Source: Amycolatopsis coloradensis (GTDB taxonomy: Bacteria; Actinomycetota; Actinomycetes; Mycobacteriales; Pseudonocardiaceae). From it: a stretch of 64,000 nucleotides of DNA. The stretch covers positions 647,256 to 711,255 of the forward strand of contig NZ_MQUQ01000005.1 of the NCBI RefSeq assembly GCF_001953865.1, read 5' to 3'. The notes under the pieces are model-generated. The model had not been told where the DNA came from. It saw nothing but the letters and a program-made list of their open reading frames with translations, and did not search any database. A program made the position numbers and the translations under genes. Positions 33,703 to 43,306 of the stretch are shown piece after piece; within the stretch, counting starts at the first letter, position 1, and each line of letters starts with the position of its first letter.

Positions 33703-34788
33703 GAGTAGCCAGGTGTGGAACTCGCCGATGTGATGCTCGGACGGCATCAGCACCCCGCCGCCGCGGTAGGCACGGGACGCCATCGCGGGCTGGCAGCGTT
33801 CGCAGGCGTCGAAGTCCTGTTCGTTGACCCGGTGGAACAACTCCACCGACCGCGACACGTCCCGGCCCGACGCCATGACCTCCTTCGAGTACAGCCAGTC
33901 GCATTCGACGACCGTCCTGTCCGCTGCGAGCGGGTACATCCGGTGGAAGATCACGTGGTCCGGCACCAGGTTCACGAACACCTGCGGCCGGATGGTGATC
34001 GCGTAGTACCGCCGGTCCTGGTCGCTCGCGACACCGTCGAGCCGCTCGAAGCCCGCACCGCCGTCGATGGTGAACCCGTCGACGTCCTCGCCGAATTCGG
34101 CGCCGTGCCCGACGTAGTACTGCGCCGCGTACCCGTCGGCGAACTCCGGCAGCACCTCGGTCAGTTCCGGGTGGATCGTCGCGCAGTGGTAGCACTCCAT
34201 GAAGTTCTCGACGATCAGTTTCCAGTTCGCCTTGACGTCGTAGGTGATCCGCCGCCCGACCGAAAGCCCGTCCATCCCGTAGCGCTCGATCGATTCCAGG
34301 TCACCCAGCCGCTCCCGCACCGCGCCTTCGACATCAGCCTCGAACGACGGCGGATCCGCGGCGAGGCAGATCCACGCGTAGCCCAGCCATTCCCGCAGCC
34401 ACACCGTGTGCAGGCCGTACTCGGCGCGGGAGATGTCCGGCAGGTTCGCCAGATTCGGCGCCGCGATCAGCTTTCCGTCGAGCCCGTACGTCCACGCGTG
34501 GTACGGGCACTGGAACGCGCGTTCAACCGTGCCCGTCTCTGCCGTGCACAGCCGGGCTCCGCGATGGCGGCAGACGTTGAGGAACGCCCGCAGCCCGCCG
34601 TCCCTGCCCCGGCTGACGATGACACTCTCCCGTCCTATGTGGATGGTCCGGAAGTCGCCCGCCGACGGAAGGTCCGCCGCTCGGACCGCGCAGAACCACT
34701 GGCGCTCGAAGATCTTTTCCTGTTCGGCCGCGAAGATCGCGGGATCGGTGTAGTAGCCGCCGCCCAGTGTCGGGATGAGGCTCGTCAT
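33676..34788 (-). CDS. Rieske non-heme iron oxygenase, probably glycine betaine demethylating
   Basis: 370 residues from ATG 34788. The Rieske cluster ligands are Cys73, His75 (CRHRG), Cys94 and His97 (CPYHAW). The mononuclear iron site follows in [22 protein letters not shown] with His201 and His206. This pattern is that of alpha subunits acting on quaternary amines (GbcA, CntA-like). Beside a dimethylglycine-dehydrogenase-like and a sarcosine-oxidase-like gene, glycine betaine to dimethylglycine is the most likely reaction; carnitine or stachydrine remain possible. It overlaps solA by ATGA. The last residues LEDELR are encoded inside a dispersed palindromic element. Confidence 0.82.
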   Translation of the reverse strand: MTSLIPTLGGGYYTDPAIFAAEQEKIFERQWFCAVRAADLPSAGDFRTIHIGRESVIVSRGRDGGLRAFLNVCRHRGARLCTAETGTVERAFQCPYHAWTYGLDGKLIAAPNLANLPDISRAEYGLHTVWLREWLGYAWICLAADPPSFEADVEGAVRERLGDLESIERYGMDGLSVGRRITYDVKANWKLIVENFMECYHCATIHPELTEVLPEFADGYAAQYYVGHGAEFGEDVDGFTIDGGAGFERLDGVASDQDRRYYAITIRPQVFVNLVPDHVIFHRMYPLAADRTVVECDWLYSKEVMASGRDVSRSVELFHRVNEQDFDACERCQPAMASRAYRGGGVLMPSEHHIGEFHTWLLTQLEDELR

Positions 34789-35930
34789 CTCGGGACTCCG
34801 GTGAACCGGGCGGGATCGAACAGGGCGATCGGCTGCGCGGTGGCGCCGTCGACCACCAGGTCCGCCAGCACCTCGCCGATCACCGGCACGAATTTGAAGC
34901 CGTGCCCGGAGAACCCGCAGGCGACCACCACTCGATCGCGGGTGGGAAGGCGGGAGATGACGAAATGCTCGTCGGGGGTGTTCGTGTACATGCAGGTCGC
35001 CGCGCGCCGGAACTCGCCGGGCAGCGACGGCATCTTCCGTCCGACGAACTCCGAGATCTCGTTGACCTCTTCGGCGTGCACCGTCCGGTCGATGGTCTCC
35101 GGCGTGCACAGCTGACCGCCGCGGAAGAACGCGACCTTCACGCTCCCGGCGTCGTCGTGCGAGGGGAAACCGTAGAACTGGCGGCCTCCCTCGTTCTCCC
35201 AGACGTAGATCGGATGCCGTTCCGCGCGGAACGGCTCCGCCCCGCCCGAGGGTGCGAACCAGTACTGGACCTGGCGTTCGATGGTGAAGTCGATCCCGAG
35301 CTCGGTGAGCAGCCGCGGTGCCCAGGCACCTGGGCAGATCACCAGTTGTTCCGCCGTGTAGAAGTTCTGTGACGTCCCGACCCGGACACCGGTGGACGTC
35401 TGGTGCCACGAAAGGACTTGCTCCTCGTGCCGTAGTTCAGCCCCGGCACGCGCGGCGAGTTGCAGATGCGCCGCCACGCTGCCTTCCGGCACCACGAATC
35501 CGGCGTTCTCCTCGTAGAGCGCGATCTCGTCGTCGGCGGGGTTCATCGTCGGGAACCGGCGCCGGACTTCGGGCGCGTCCCAGATCTCGTGCGGCAGCTC
35601 CCATCGCCGGGCGCTGGCGAGGCTTCCCGACACCGTCCGCGAATCCGGGCCGCCGAGCATGATCCCGCCGCAGCGGGTGAAGATCTTCCGGCCGGAGTCG
35701 CGTTCGATCCCGTCCCACAGTTCGTGTGCCCGCAGCAGAAGCGGGACATACGCGGGGTCCTCGAAGTACGCCTGCCGCGTGATCCGCGAGCCGCCGTGGC
35801 TGGATCCGAGGTTGTGCACCGGCGCGAACTGGTCGATGCCCAGCACGCGCTGTCCCCGCCGGGTGAGCCGGTACGCGGCCGCGCTGCCCATGCCGCCGAG
35901 GCCGATGACGATGACGTCGTAGTGGCTCAT
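34785..35930 (-). CDS. solA: Monomeric sarcosine oxidase-type flavoenzyme
   Basis: 381 residues from ATG 35930, which overlaps the preceding stop by ATGA. The Rossmann motif [17 protein letters not shown] binds FAD at the N-terminus; [16 protein letters not shown] is the MSOX/SolA signature for flavin contact, and the C-terminal [19 protein letters not shown] includes the conserved GFSGHGFK region, though the covalent-flavin cysteine expected near 315 in MSOX should be checked ([13 protein letters not shown] contains a candidate Cys). It would oxidise sarcosine to glycine, formaldehyde and H2O2. The N-methyltryptophan oxidase function is an alternative. Confidence 0.85.
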   Translation of the reverse strand: MSHYDVIVIGLGGMGSAAAYRLTRRGQRVLGIDQFAPVHNLGSSHGGSRITRQAYFEDPAYVPLLLRAHELWDGIERDSGRKIFTRCGGIMLGGPDSRTVSGSLASARRWELPHEIWDAPEVRRRFPTMNPADDEIALYEENAGFVVPEGSVAAHLQLAARAGAELRHEEQVLSWHQTSTGVRVGTSQNFYTAEQLVICPGAWAPRLLTELGIDFTIERQVQYWFAPSGGAEPFRAERHPIYVWENEGGRQFYGFPSHDDAGSVKVAFFRGGQLCTPETIDRTVHAEEVNEISEFVGRKMPSLPGEFRRAATCMYTNTPDEHFVISRLPTRDRVVVACGFSGHGFKFVPVIGEVLADLVVDGATAQPIALFDPARFTGVPR

Positions 35931-38353
35931 GCGGCACTCCTGATCCGGGTCATACCGGCGTCGAACAGCGGCTCGCTCGCCACGACGGCGGGGATCCGCT
36001 CGCCGAAGTACTCGATCTCCAGCGGCCTGCCCGGCACCGACAGTTCCGCCGGGAGCCAGGCGTACGCGATGTTCTTGCCGACCGTGTACCCGTAGGCGGC
36101 GCTGGTGACGTATCCGGCGGGGCGGCCGTCGGCGTACACCGGTTCCTTGCCGAGTACGACGGAATACGGGTCGTCGACGGTGAGGCAGGTCAGTTTCCTG
36201 GTGACCGTTTCCGCCGATCGACCGGCCAGGGCGTCCCGCCCGATGAAGTAACCCTTGTCCATCCGGACGGCGAATCCGAGCCCCGCCTCGTACGGGTCGT
36301 GCTCGGCGGTGACGTCCGTGCCCCACAAACGATAGCCCTTCTCCAGCCGCATGCTGGAGAACGCGTCGCGGCCGGCGGCGATGATGCCGTGTGCCTGCCC
36401 GGCGTCGGAGAGCGTGTCCCACAGTTCGCGGCCGAGGTCGGCGCTCGTGTACAGCTCCCAGCCGAGTTCGCCCACATAGGACAGTCGCATCGCGGTCACC
36501 GGCACTTGGCCGACGTACGCCTGTCTCGTCTTGAAGTAGCCCATCGCCTTGTGGGAGAAGTCTGTTGTGGACAGTGGTTGCAGGACGGCCCTGGCGAGCG
36601 GCCCCCACAGGCCGATACAGCAGGTTCCCGGCGTGGTCTCGTGGAGCTGCGCGGCGCCGTCGCGGGGCAGGTGCCGCCGGAGCCAGTCGACGTCGATGTT
36701 GCCGTTGACGCCGACCTGGAACCGCTCGGCGCTGATCCGGGCGACGGTCAGGTCGCTGCGCACACCGCCGTCCTCGTCGAGCAACAGCGTGTAGGTGACC
36801 GAGCCCGGCTTCCTGTCGAGCTGGTTCGTGGTCATCGTCTGCAAGAACGGCAACGCGCCGGGGCCGGTGACCTCGACGCGTTTCAGCGACGTCAGGTCGA
36901 ACATCGCGACCCGCCGCCGCGCCACCAGTGCTTCGGCGCCGCAGATCGGGGACCAGTAACGCGCGGCCCAGTCGTTGCGCGCCGGAACGCTCTCCACTTC
37001 GGGCAGATCCCCGTTCGCCTCGTACCAATGCGGCCGCTCCCAGCCGCCCGCTTCGAGGAAGAACGCGCCGAGCCCGGCCTGCCGCTCGTAGAACGGGCTC
37101 GTCCGCAGCGGGCGCGGTTCCTCCATGGGCTGCAGGGGATGGACGACGTCGTAGACCTCGGCGAAGCTCTGGCAGCTGCGGGCCAGCACGTAGTCCGGGG
37201 CCAGCTGGACCGGCTCGAACCGGGCGAGGTCGCAGCCGTGCAGGTCCGCGCCGGGCTGCCCGTCGACCAGCCAGCGCGCCATGGCCCGCGCGACACCGGC
37301 CGAATGCGTGATCCAGACGGCTTCGGCGACCCAGAACCCGTCGAGGCCGGGGTGCTCACCCAGCAGCGGCATCCCGTCCGGGGTGAACGAGAACAGGCCG
37401 TTGATGCCCTCGTCGACCTTGGTTTCGCCCAGCGACGGCAGCAGGTCGACGGCGGCGGCCCAGGACTCCTCGAAGTCCGCGGGCGTGAACGCGAGTTCCG
37501 ACGGCATGCCCTCACCGGCGCCGATCTCCTTGACGGGCAACGGCATCGGCCGGTGCCCGTACGCGCCGATGCCGATCCGGTCGCCGTGCTCGCGGAAGTA
37601 GAGGTCGGCGTCCTGATGGCGCAGGATCGGCCGGGTCGCGCCACCGAGCCCCGGCAGGGGACTGGTCCGCGCGTACTGGTGCGCCATCGGGACCAGCGGG
37701 ATCGCGAGGTCCACCAGTTCACCGAGCAACGGCCCCCACATGCCGGCGCACGAGAGCACGATGTCCGCGCGAAAGCTCCCGGCCTCGGTGGTGACGCCGG
37801 TGACCCGCCCACCCGTGCTTTCGACACCGAAGACCTTCTGCCGCGCGAGGAACTTCGCGCCGCGCCCGATCGCGCGGCGGGCCTGCGCCTCGGCCGCCCG
37901 CAGTGGTTCGGCGAGGCCGTCGGAGGGAACGTGGAACCCGCCGAGCACCTTGGCCTGATCGAGAAGCGGATGCAGCGCGGCGCATTCGCCCGGCTCGATC
38001 AACCTGCTTTCGATCCCCGACGCGGTCGCCCAGCCGTGCCGCCGCTTGAGATCGGCGAGCCGCTGCGGCGTCGTGGCCACCTCCAGCCCGCCGACCGGCC
38101 GGAAACACGGCCGCCCGTCGAGTCCGAGCGCGCCGTATTTGGCGACGGTGTACCGGGCGAATCCGGTCATCGTGGCGCAGCCGTTGGTCTGGAAGACCAG
38201 GCCGGGGGCGTGCGAACTGGACCCGCCGGTGGTGAACAGGTCGCCCTGCTCCAGCACGGTGAGATCGGTCCAGCCGCGTTCGGTCAGCTCGTCGGCGATC
38301 GCGCAGCCGACGATGCCGGCGCCGATCACGACCACGCGGGGTCTGGGGGCCAT
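35927..38353 (-). CDS. Dimethylglycine dehydrogenase-like FAD/GcvT fusion protein
   Basis: 808 residues from ATG 38353, preceded by AGGAGG at 38364-38369. The N-terminal DAO domain has [17 protein letters not shown] and a His in [15 protein letters not shown] that is typical of the covalent-FAD dimethylglycine dehydrogenase family. From about residue 430 the C-terminus is a GcvT aminomethyltransferase domain ([32 protein letters not shown]), which would transfer the methyl carbon to tetrahydrofolate. It likely converts dimethylglycine to sarcosine. It is the first gene of the three-gene operon and follows a long palindrome and a candidate operator. Confidence 0.88.
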   Translation of the reverse strand: MAPRPRVVVIGAGIVGCAIADELTERGWTDLTVLEQGDLFTTGGSSSHAPGLVFQTNGCATMTGFARYTVAKYGALGLDGRPCFRPVGGLEVATTPQRLADLKRRHGWATASGIESRLIEPGECAALHPLLDQAKVLGGFHVPSDGLAEPLRAAEAQARRAIGRGAKFLARQKVFGVESTGGRVTGVTTEAGSFRADIVLSCAGMWGPLLGELVDLAIPLVPMAHQYARTSPLPGLGGATRPILRHQDADLYFREHGDRIGIGAYGHRPMPLPVKEIGAGEGMPSELAFTPADFEESWAAAVDLLPSLGETKVDEGINGLFSFTPDGMPLLGEHPGLDGFWVAEAVWITHSAGVARAMARWLVDGQPGADLHGCDLARFEPVQLAPDYVLARSCQSFAEVYDVVHPLQPMEEPRPLRTSPFYERQAGLGAFFLEAGGWERPHWYEANGDLPEVESVPARNDWAARYWSPICGAEALVARRRVAMFDLTSLKRVEVTGPGALPFLQTMTTNQLDRKPGSVTYTLLLDEDGGVRSDLTVARISAERFQVGVNGNIDVDWLRRHLPRDGAAQLHETTPGTCCIGLWGPLARAVLQPLSTTDFSHKAMGYFKTRQAYVGQVPVTAMRLSYVGELGWELYTSADLGRELWDTLSDAGQAHGIIAAGRDAFSSMRLEKGYRLWGTDVTAEHDPYEAGLGFAVRMDKGYFIGRDALAGRSAETVTRKLTCLTVDDPYSVVLGKEPVYADGRPAGYVTSAAYGYTVGKNIAYAWLPAELSVPGRPLEIEYFGERIPAVVASEPLFDAGMTRIRSAA

Positions 38354-38381
38354 GGTGAGGGGAACCTCCTGCCCGCCCAGA

Positions 38382-38398
38382 GTGTCCACAATGGACAC
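38382..38398. promoter_or_regulatory. Candidate operator of the betaine operon
   Basis: Perfect inverted repeat GTGTCCA-CAA-TGGACAC, 29 bp upstream of the dimethylglycine dehydrogenase start, where a repressor would block transcription. The regulator could be the adjacent IclR protein, but its own region carries a different motif (CGCAAC). Confidence 0.5.
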
Positions 38399-38520
38399 GT
38401 GGGCATCGGGGTGACAGGCGCTGTTGCGGAAAATGCGCGGTGTTCCGTCTTCAGCAACAAAGTGCGGCACGTGCGGGCGCGTTGTCAAGAGTCCGAAACG
38501 GTCGCCCTCTTCAACCCCCG

Positions 38521-38579
38521 CGTGTTATGAACGGACCTTTCATAACAAAATTTGTTATGAAAGGTCCGTTCATAACACG
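38521..38579. terminator. 59-bp perfect palindrome, GTTATGAACGGACC family
   Basis: Arms 38521-38549 and 38551-38579, 29 bp each with no mismatch and a single central A. Each arm itself contains a smaller inverted repeat GTTATGAA...TTTCATAAC. It is AT-richer than its surroundings. Positioned 29 bp after the IclR stop and upstream of the betaine operon, it may terminate the IclR transcript. Related to 45104-45158 through GGACCTTTCA. Confidence 0.75.
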
Positions 38580-38607
38580 CTGCGGGGCCGTGACAGGGCC
38601 GGTCACG

Positions 38608-39393
38608 TCACTCCGCGAAGTACCCCAGCTGAGCCGAGAGATCCGCGGAAGCCTCCGCCAGTGGCAGCACGATCTGCCGCACCCGCTGTTTCGAAAGCCG
38701 GTACGACGGACCGGAAGCGCTCATCGCCGCGACGACGTCGCCGCCGGGGCCCAGCACCGGCACCGCGACCGCGTGCATCCCCAGCTCCAGCTCCTCGAAA
38801 CAGGCCGCGTACCCGTCCTCGGCGACGCGCGCCAGTTCCGCGGTCAGCTCTTCGGGGTCGATCGTGGTCCGCGGCGTGAACTGTTCGAGTTTCCGCCGGA
38901 GCAAGCGTTTGCGCTCGACGTCGCCCATGGACGCGAGCAGCACCTTCCCGCTGGAGGTCGCGTGCAGCGGCGTGCGCTGGCCGGTCCAGTTCTGCGTGCT
39001 GATCGCGGCCGAGCCGCGGGCCTGGCTGATGTTGATCGCGACCCCGTCGTCGGCGATCGCGATGTTGACCGTCTCGCCGAGCGTCTCGGCCAGGCCCTCG
39101 CACGTCTGCCTGCCGAGTTTCGCCAGATCCATGCGGGCGGTGGCGGCGCCGGCGAGCCGGACGACGCCGAAGCCGATCGCGTATTTCCCCCGCTCGCCGA
39201 GCTGCTCGACGAGGCCGCGGTTCTCCAGGACGCTCAGCAGGCGGGAGGCCGTCGACTTGTGCACGCCGAGTTCGCCCGCGATCTCGGTGATTCCGGTTTC
39301 CCCGTTGCGCGCCAGCAGTTCGAGCACGCTGATCGCGCGGTCGACCGACTGCACCTGACTGGGCGTTGCGTTCCCCGCGTCCTGGTTCCGCAT
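38608..39393 (-). CDS. IclR-family transcriptional regulator
   Basis: 261 residues. N-terminal winged helix-turn-helix QSVDRAISVLELLARNGE with GITEIAGELGVHKSTASRLLSVLENRGLVEQ, then the IclR effector domain (LHATSSGKVLLASM, and DGYAACFEELELGMHAVAVPVLG, VVAAMSASGPSYRL). It lies between the demethylation operon on its own strand and the divergent Rieske ferredoxin, and probably controls both. Effector unknown; betaine, dimethylglycine or an aromatic compound are candidates by context. Confidence 0.88.
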   Translation of the reverse strand: MRNQDAGNATPSQVQSVDRAISVLELLARNGETGITEIAGELGVHKSTASRLLSVLENRGLVEQLGERGKYAIGFGVVRLAGAATARMDLAKLGRQTCEGLAETLGETVNIAIADDGVAINISQARGSAAISTQNWTGQRTPLHATSSGKVLLASMGDVERKRLLRRKLEQFTPRTTIDPEELTAELARVAEDGYAACFEELELGMHAVAVPVLGPGGDVVAAMSASGPSYRLSKQRVRQIVLPLAEASADLSAQLGYFAE

Positions 39394-39395
39394 GA

Positions 39396-39510
39396 CGCAA
39401 CAGTAGCCGTTTCGCCCGCATCCGCTCGGCTGAGTGGGCGAATCCCTTGACGTACCGGCCCCCCGGGAGTGATTGTTGCGTAGAGCACGTCTTGTCTCGT
39501 AATGCGCAAC
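39396..39510. promoter_or_regulatory. CGCAAC sites in the iclR/ferredoxin divergent region
   Basis: CGCAAC at 39396-39401, GTTGCG at 39475-39480 and CGCAAC at 39505-39510; the latter two face each other over 24 bp. The first is 3 bp from the iclR start. These are likely IclR binding sites covering both promoters. The 39394-39544 gap holds no gene. Confidence 0.45.
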
Positions 39511-39544
39511 ATCAACAACCGCCGGTCCTTTCCCGGAGGCCCCG

Positions 39545-39862
39545 ATGATCCGTGCCTGCTCCGTCTCCGAACTGCCCGAGGGTGAGGCCCTCCGCCTGGA
39601 GGGCCCCGAGCCCGTCTCGGTCTTCCACTCCGAGGGCGGGTATTACGCCATCGACGACACCTGCACCCACCAGGACGCGTCGCTCGCCGACGGCTGGATC
39701 GAGAACTGCTTCGTCGAATGCCCGCTGCACGCCGCGCGGTTCGACCTGCGGACCGGCGTCCCGGCTTGCCTGCCCGCGACGGACGCCGTGCGCACGTACC
39801 CGGTCGTCGTCGCCGACGGGGTGATCTACGTGGACACCGAGGCGCGCCGGGACGTGGCTTGA
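39545..39862 (+). CDS. Rieske ferredoxin (non-heme oxygenase small electron carrier)
   Basis: 105 residues with the Rieske ligands CTHQ and CPLH (CTHQDASLADG, VECPLHAARFDLRTG). Soluble two-iron ferredoxins of this type pass electrons from a reductase to a Rieske oxygenase; they are often annotated as the 3-phenylpropionate dioxygenase ferredoxin subunit. The oxygenase at 33676-34788 is the nearest partner. The next gene, which should be its reductase, is a pseudogene, so the electron source must lie elsewhere or the ferredoxin may be obsolete. Confidence 0.88.
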   Translation: MIRACSVSELPEGEALRLEGPEPVSVFHSEGGYYAIDDTCTHQDASLADGWIENCFVECPLHAARFDLRTGVPACLPATDAVRTYPVVVADGVIYVDTEARRDVA

Positions 39863-39873
39863 GAATCAGTGGC

Positions 39874-40806
39874 TTGAGAACCGTCGCCGTCGTCGGGACC
39901 TCATTGGCGGACTTCGTTCGGCGCAGGAGTTGTGCTCGCGGGGTTTCGACGGACGGCTCGTGATGATCGGCGCCGAACCGCCGTACGACAGGCCACACTG
40001 TCGAAGGACTTCTTCCTGGGCAAGGTTTCCGCCGAGGATCTTGCGCTCGACGGCAGCACGATCGCCGCGGACGGCTAGGTCATCGCGACCGGCGCGGCTG
40101 CCAGAACCCTCGACGCGGCAAGGAATTTGAACGGCGTTCACACCTTGCGGACGCTCGAAGACGCCGTCGGCTTGAAGCGGGATCTCGCGCCGGGGCCGTC
40201 TTCGGTGGTCGTCATCGGCACCGGACTCATCGGCGCGGAGGTCGCGTCCGCATGCCGCCTGCTCGGCCACGAAGTCACCGTGATCGAGGCGATGCCCGTC
40301 CCGCGCCCCGGTCGTCGGCCCGGAAATGGGCACGGTGTGCGGTGGAGTGCGCGCGGAAAGCGACGACCGGCTGATCTCGTCATCGCCGGAGTGGGGGCGC
40401 GGCCGGTCACCGAATGGCTGACCGGCTCCGGACTCGCCGCCGACGACGGGGTGCTGGTCGATTCCGGCTGTGTCACAGCGAATCCCCGAGTGATCGCGGT
40501 GGGTGACGTCGCGCGGTACCACCGCCGTCCGCGCGGCAGGCGGATCCGCGCCGAACACTGGACGGCCGCCGGCGAGCAGGTGGGTGTCGCGGCGAGAACC
40601 TGCTCGCCGGTGCGACCATCACGCGTTTCGCACGACACGGTCACTTTTGGTCCGATCAGTACGGACACCGGATCCAGTTCGCCGGAGTGGCCACCGAAGA
40701 CGTGCGGATCGTCGAAGGCGAAGGCGCGCTGACCGGCGTCTTCGCGATCGACTCCCCACGGCCGTTCACCAGGCTTCGGCGTGCTCTCCAGAGGACGATG
40801 GCCCTA
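39874..40806 (+). pseudogene. Decayed ferredoxin reductase (FAD/NAD(P)H-type)
   Basis: Stitching frames gives TVAVVGTSLA / GLRSAQELCSRGFDGRLVMIG / LSKDFFLGKVSAEDLALDG, a TAG at 40076-40078, then VIATGAAARTL, VVVIGTGLIGAEVASACRLLGHEVTVIEA, VIAGVGARPVTEWL, and after another shift ARHGHFWSDQYGHRIQFAG. These are the ordered landmarks of Rieske ferredoxin reductases. At least three frameshifts, one stop and a central loss of several dozen residues mean no full protein can be made. A 12-bp direct repeat (39854 and 39869) marks its beginning. The end is approximate. Confidence 0.85.
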
Positions 40807-40902
40807 CTCGGATGGAGCAATTTGCCCGATTCGATGATCTTTCTGGTGGTCACATCGCCGGGTCGCGCGCTCGCGCGGGGAAACTAGTGCGAACATAGGT
40901 TT

Positions 40903-41580
40903 ATGAAGGCACGTGTTCTGGTCGTCGACGACGACCCTGCTCTCGCGGAGATGCTCACCATCGTGCTGCGTGGGGAGGGGTTCGACACAGCCGTCGTGGC
41001 CGACGGCTCACGGGCGCTGCCCGCGCTTCGTGAGCTGAAACCGGATTTGGTCCTCCTCGACCTCATGCTGCCCGGGATGAACGGCATCGACGTCTGCAAG
41101 GCGATCCGGGCCGAGTCCGGCGTGCCGATCGTCATGCTCACCGCCAAGAGCGACACCGTGGACATCGTCCTCGGGCTCGAGTCGGGAGCCGACGACTATG
41201 TGGTCAAGCCCTTCAAGCCGAAGGAACTCGTGGCCCGCGTCCGCGCCAGGATGCGCCGCACCGAGGCCGAGCCCGCCGAGTCGCTGACGATCGGCGATCT
41301 CGCGATCGACGTCCCCGGCCACGAGGTGACGCGGGAGGGCAAGGCCATCCCGCTGACCCCGCTGGAGTTCGACCTCCTGGTCGCGCTCGCGCGGAAGCCG
41401 CGGCAGGTGTTCACCCGCGAGGTGCTGCTCGAGCAGGTGTGGGGTTACCGCCACGCCGCCGATACCCGGCTGGTGAACGTGCACGTCCAGCGGCTGCGTT
41501 CGAAGGTCGAGAAGGACCCGGAACACCCCGAGGTGGTGTTGACCGTTCGCGGCGTCGGGTACAAGGCAGGCCCGCCGTGA
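40903..41580 (+). CDS. mtrA: DNA-binding response regulator MtrA
   Basis: 225-residue OmpR-type regulator. Receiver domain with phospho-acceptor Asp53 (LLDLMLPGMNG), acidic pocket in VVDDDPAL and Lys in DYVVKPFKP; winged helix in the second half (LTPLEFDLLVALARKPRQVFTREVLLEQVWGY, and RLRSKVEKDPEHPEVVLTVRGVGYK). In mycobacteria MtrA controls cell division, wall hydrolases and dnaA. It is followed after 7 bp by mtrB and lpqB. No clear ribosome site distinguishes the start, but ATG 40903 fits the family. Confidence 0.95.
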   Translation: MKARVLVVDDDPALAEMLTIVLRGEGFDTAVVADGSRALPALRELKPDLVLLDLMLPGMNGIDVCKAIRAESGVPIVMLTAKSDTVDIVLGLESGADDYVVKPFKPKELVARVRARMRRTEAEPAESLTIGDLAIDVPGHEVTREGKAIPLTPLEFDLLVALARKPRQVFTREVLLEQVWGYRHAADTRLVNVHVQRLRSKVEKDPEHPEVVLTVRGVGYKAGPP

Positions 41581-41587
41581 TCGCCCC

Positions 41588-43306
41588 GTGAGAGGACGCT
41601 TGCCAAGGCTCGCCCAAACCACGATGCGCCACCTCCGGCGCATCGTGGTTTTCGTGCGCCGCAAGGTCGTCTCGTTCAACGAACTCTGGCGGCATTCGCT
41701 GCAGTTCCGGGTCACGGTGTCGACGCTGGCGCTGTCTTCGGCCGTGGTGTTCGTGCTGGGCATGGTGCTGCAGAACCAGATCACCGAACGGCTGGTCGAG
41801 ACCAAGCAGAACGCGGCGATCGCCCAGACCAGGGCGGTCGTCGAGACCGCGGCCAGCGAACTGATCGGCGTCGGCACCGAAAGCCCGGAAGCGCTGACCG
41901 CGCGGATGAACAACGCGCTGAAGAAGATCTCCAGCACGACGACTTCGCAGGACGGCGCCGGATCGGCCGCGGGCACCTTCGAGCCGGTGCTGGCCGCGGG
42001 CGGCCGCGACCAGTCGAGCCGTCCGGTGGCCGCCGGTCCCTATGAAAAGGTGCCCGTCCGGCTGCGCCAGTTCGTGGAGACCGAGCAGGTCAGCCACCTG
42101 ATCCACACGGTCTCCGAACCGGACGGCGGCAAGACGACGTATTTGATCGTCGGCGCCCCGGTGTCCACGATGATCAACCCGCTCCAGCTCTACCTGCTGT
42201 ACCCGCTCACCAGCGAGCAGAACACCGTCTCGACCGTGCAGAACACGCTGCTCGTCGGTGGTCTCGTGCTGCTGCTCCTGCTGGCCGGGATCACGAACCT
42301 GGTCACCCGGCAGGTGGTCCGGCCGGTCCGGCAGGCCGCCGCGGCGGCCGAACAGTTCGCGGGCGGGGATCTGGACCAGCGGCTCGCCGTGCTCGGTGAG
42401 GACGATCTGGCCAAACTCGCCGTGTCCTACAACGGGATGGCCGCGAGCATCCAGCGGCAGATCCGCCAGCTGGAGGATTTCGGCGGCCTCCAGCGCAGGT
42501 TCACCTCCGACGTCTCGCACGAACTGCGCACCCCGCTGACCACCGTCCGGATGGCCGCCGACGTGCTGCACGCGTCGCGCGAGCAGTTCCCGGCGGGTCT
42601 CGCCCGCTCCACCGAACTGCTGGTCGACGAACTCGACCGGTTCGAGGCCCTGCTCGGCGACCTGCTGGAGATCAGCAGGCTCGACGCGGGTGTCGAGGAG
42701 CTCTCGGCGGAACTGATCGACGTCCGGCCCATCGCGACCAGGGCCGTCGAACAGGTCAGGGTGATCGCCGGGAACGCGGGCAGTTCGGTCGAGCTGGTGC
42801 TGCCGGACGAGGAGGCGGTGGCCGAGGTCGACGCGCGCCGCGTCGAGCGGATCCTGCGCAACCTGCTGGCCAACGCGGTGGACCACAGCGAGGGGAATCC
42901 GGTGGTGCTCACACTGGCGGTCAACGAGACCGCCGTCGCCATCACCGTGCGCGACCGCGGTGTCGGGCTGCGCCCCGGCGAGGCGGAACTGGTGTTCAAC
43001 CGGTTCTGGCGCGCCGACCCGTCCCGCAACCGCCGGACCGGCGGCACCGGGCTCGGCCTCGCGATCAGTCAGGAGGACGCCCGCCTGCACGGCGGCGTGC
43101 TCGACGCGTGGGGCGAGACCGGCCACGGCGCCTGTTTCCGGCTCGCGCTGCCGCGGCAGCAGGACACGCCGATGGGGGAGAGCCCGCTGGTCCTGCCGCC
43201 GCCCGATCACAAGGCGACCGATACGCACGGTTCGTCGTCCGGACTGCTCGAAGTCCGGCCCGCCCCCGACGCGATCCTCGCCGAGCCCGAGGAGGTCGGC
43301 CGATGA
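41588..43306 (+). CDS. mtrB: Sensor histidine kinase MtrB
   Basis: 572 residues. Two membrane helices (about 42-62 and 220-238) flank an extracytoplasmic sensor domain; a HAMP linker, the H-box DVSHELRTP with phosphorylated His311, and a HATPase domain with N-box NLLANAVDH and G-boxes DRGVGL and GGTGLGLAI follow. A disordered C-terminal tail ends the protein. The stop overlaps lpqB by ATGA. Partner of MtrA and, through LpqB, of the envelope. Confidence 0.94.
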   Translation: MRGRLPRLAQTTMRHLRRIVVFVRRKVVSFNELWRHSLQFRVTVSTLALSSAVVFVLGMVLQNQITERLVETKQNAAIAQTRAVVETAASELIGVGTESPEALTARMNNALKKISSTTTSQDGAGSAAGTFEPVLAAGGRDQSSRPVAAGPYEKVPVRLRQFVETEQVSHLIHTVSEPDGGKTTYLIVGAPVSTMINPLQLYLLYPLTSEQNTVSTVQNTLLVGGLVLLLLLAGITNLVTRQVVRPVRQAAAAAEQFAGGDLDQRLAVLGEDDLAKLAVSYNGMAASIQRQIRQLEDFGGLQRRFTSDVSHELRTPLTTVRMAADVLHASREQFPAGLARSTELLVDELDRFEALLGDLLEISRLDAGVEELSAELIDVRPIATRAVEQVRVIAGNAGSSVELVLPDEEAVAEVDARRVERILRNLLANAVDHSEGNPVVLTLAVNETAVAITVRDRGVGLRPGEAELVFNRFWRADPSRNRRTGGTGLGLAISQEDARLHGGVLDAWGETGHGACFRLALPRQQDTPMGESPLVLPPPDHKATDTHGSSSGLLEVRPAPDAILAEPEEVGR

